DNA of 64,000 nt from Pullilachnospira sp963929535 (GTDB lineage Bacteria > Bacillota > Clostridia > Lachnospirales > Lachnospiraceae), in contig CAWVIZ010000001.1 of NCBI GenBank assembly GCA_963929535.1, positions 62,001 to 126,000 on the forward strand, in the 5' to 3' direction. A program made the translations under genes and the position numbers. The notes under the pieces were generated by a model. It had not been told where the DNA came from, made no database searches, and saw only the letters and a program-made list of their open reading frames with translations. Positions within the stretch are counted from its first letter, which is position 1. Each line of letters opens with the position of its first letter. This document shows positions 62,968-64,000 of the stretch, one piece after another.

Positions 62968-63837
62968 GTGATACCCTACCGCCAGCTGAATTTTCCTTTT
63001 TCCATTGAACAGACCTCTTTTTCAGCCTGTAATCTCACCTTCGGCACATTTTCCAGTCCTATGCCGGAGCACAGCCATGGACCGGGCAGCTATGAAATTC
63101 ACTACATTCCCCAGGGACACGGCACCGTACACATCAATGGAAAAGTTTTCGCCGTGTGCCCGGGAACACTGTATGTCACCGGTCCGGGCGTAGTCCACAG
63201 TCAGTATCCCGATCTGGAGGATCCCATGCAGGAATACTGTATCTATCTGCAGGCACACCTTTTTGCCGCAAAAAAATCCCGGGAAAGTAATCAGCCTTCC
63301 CGGTATCTCTCACGTTTTCTCTCCACATACTTCTGGCTGGGTCAGGACACCCAGGAGGTAGGCATTCTATTTCAGAAAATCTTTTATGAACTGCGCCATC
63401 GCTTCAGCGGCTACACCGTACAGGTGGAAGCGCTTCTGAAACAAATGGTTGTGGCTCTGGTGCGCAACTATGAACAGTGCAGAGAAGACGAAACGCAGTT
63501 TCAGGAAAAAACCCCTGACGCCCATATGGCTCTGATAGCTGAAGAATGCTTCCTCTACGAATATGCCTCCCTGACACTTTCGGATCTGGCCTCCCGTATC
63601 GGCTTAAGTCCCCGGCAGACGGAACGATTCTTAAAGAGGCAGTACGGAAAGACCTTCCTGCAGATGCGTTCTCAGGCCCGCATGGCCGCAGCAGCTTCCT
63701 TCCTTTCGGATTCCGATCTGTCCGTCTTGCGGATCTCAGAAATGCTGGGCTACTCCCAGGCGGAACATTTTTCTCATGCCTTTCGCAGATACTACGGCAT
63801 CAGCGCCCGGGAATACAGAAAACAGCATCGGCAATAA
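62968..63837 (+). CDS. AraC-family transcriptional regulator of the fucosidase operon
   Basis: A 289-residue regulator with an N-terminal cupin (SPMPEHSHGPGSYEIHYIPQG, in parts) and two C-terminal helix-turn-helix motifs (LSDLASRIGLSPRQTERFLKRQYG, in parts, and RISEMLGYSQAEHFSHAFRRYYGISAREYR, in parts). The start is a GTG at 62968 with AAAAGGAG; the frame is open further upstream but there it runs antisense to the fucosidase. It is divergent from that gene. Confidence 0.9.
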   Translation: MIPYRQLNFPFSIEQTSFSACNLTFGTFSSPMPEHSHGPGSYEIHYIPQGHGTVHINGKVFAVCPGTLYVTGPGVVHSQYPDLEDPMQEYCIYLQAHLFAAKKSRESNQPSRYLSRFLSTYFWLGQDTQEVGILFQKIFYELRHRFSGYTVQVEALLKQMVVALVRNYEQCREDETQFQEKTPDAHMALIAEECFLYEYASLTLSDLASRIGLSPRQTERFLKRQYGKTFLQMRSQARMAAAASFLSDSDLSVLRISEMLGYSQAEHFSHAFRRYYGISAREYRKQHRQ

Positions 63838-63869
63838 GCGGATAGGAAACATTGCATGACCATCACCAG

Positions 63870-64000
63870 CTACCTCCAGGCGGCCACGGAATCCCGGCAG
63901 ATGAACTCCGGCTTTAAGCGAAGCTTTCTGGGAAAGTCCTGATAGTCGCTGTCCATGCGGCGCAGCAGGATCTCACAGGCCCGGTCTGCCATTTCCACCA
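63870..64000 (-). CDS. LacI/GntR-type regulator, C-terminal fragment at window edge
   Basis: The minus strand encodes the last 43 residues of a protein ending with MADRACEILLRRMDS and KPEFICRDSV, the normal end of LacI-like regulator sensor domains (consensus KPELVVRES). The start is outside the window. It converges on the AraC gene, with 32 bases between. Confidence 0.7.
   Translation of the reverse strand, partial: VEMADRACEILLRRMDSDYQDFPRKLRLKPEFICRDSVAAWR

Overview
The window reads as part of a mid-GC gut Firmicutes chromosome, most like Lachnospiraceae (Clostridia). That placement is inferred from gene content: Hcp, FeoAB with a Cys-rich partner, a CoaX/ECF pantothenate cluster, LplB/LplC-type sugar transporters, many AraC and LacI regulators, and strong AGGAGG ribosome binding sites. 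No rRNA, tRNA, CRISPR array or prophage was seen.

Layout. 1-1 kb: 3' end of hcp. 1.2-2.7 kb: a LytR-CpsA-Psr protein. 2.8-9.2 kb: a sugar importer (two permeases and a lipoprotein) with a large GH106-like glycosidase, facing an AraC regulator. 10.8-14 kb: an esterase-like hydrolase, araD and an AraR-type regulator. 14-17 kb: an unusual KaiC-like/PEP-binding fusion behind a long leader with its own terminator. 17-25 kb: M24 peptidase, O-acetylhomoserine sulfhydrylase, feoA-feoB-Cys-rich protein, coaX, an ECF S-component and coaBC. 25-28.4 kb: a DUF2298 membrane protein and a GT2 glycosyltransferase.

28.4-42.3 kb is a hexuronate region. An AraC regulator faces an intact uxuA-uxuB pair (glucuronate branch). 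A LacI regulator with uxaC faces uxaA-uxaB (galacturonate branch). Both genes of the galacturonate branch are broken: uxaA by an IS200-like insertion and uxaB by a one-base frameshift. Between the two branches lie an orphan HicB, a tandem-repeat coiled-coil gene and a complete IS6-like element (with 8-bp target duplication) that has separated the coiled-coil gene from its promoter.

42.3-52.5 kb: DUF454 protein, a CydDC-like ABC exporter whose first half has an in-frame deletion, M42 peptidase, cytidylate kinase-like protein and a complete branched-chain amino-acid importer (livFGMH, livJ). 52.7-54 kb: isochorismatase-like hydrolase, DUF1858 redox protein and an IS1182 remnant. 54-60.4 kb: LacI, solute-binding protein (with an in-frame stop), two permeases and an amidohydrolase, divergent from a creatininase-family gene; this looks like an uncharacterised uptake and ring-opening catabolic unit. 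60.5-64 kb: an unknown protein, GH29 fucosidase, AraC regulator and the tail of another LacI-type regulator.

Two families of small structured repeats (133 bp and 143 bp) are scattered through intergenic DNA. One copy has flanking direct repeats that suggest mobility, and another supplies the last 21 codons of hcp. Several divergent promoters carry clear paired operators.
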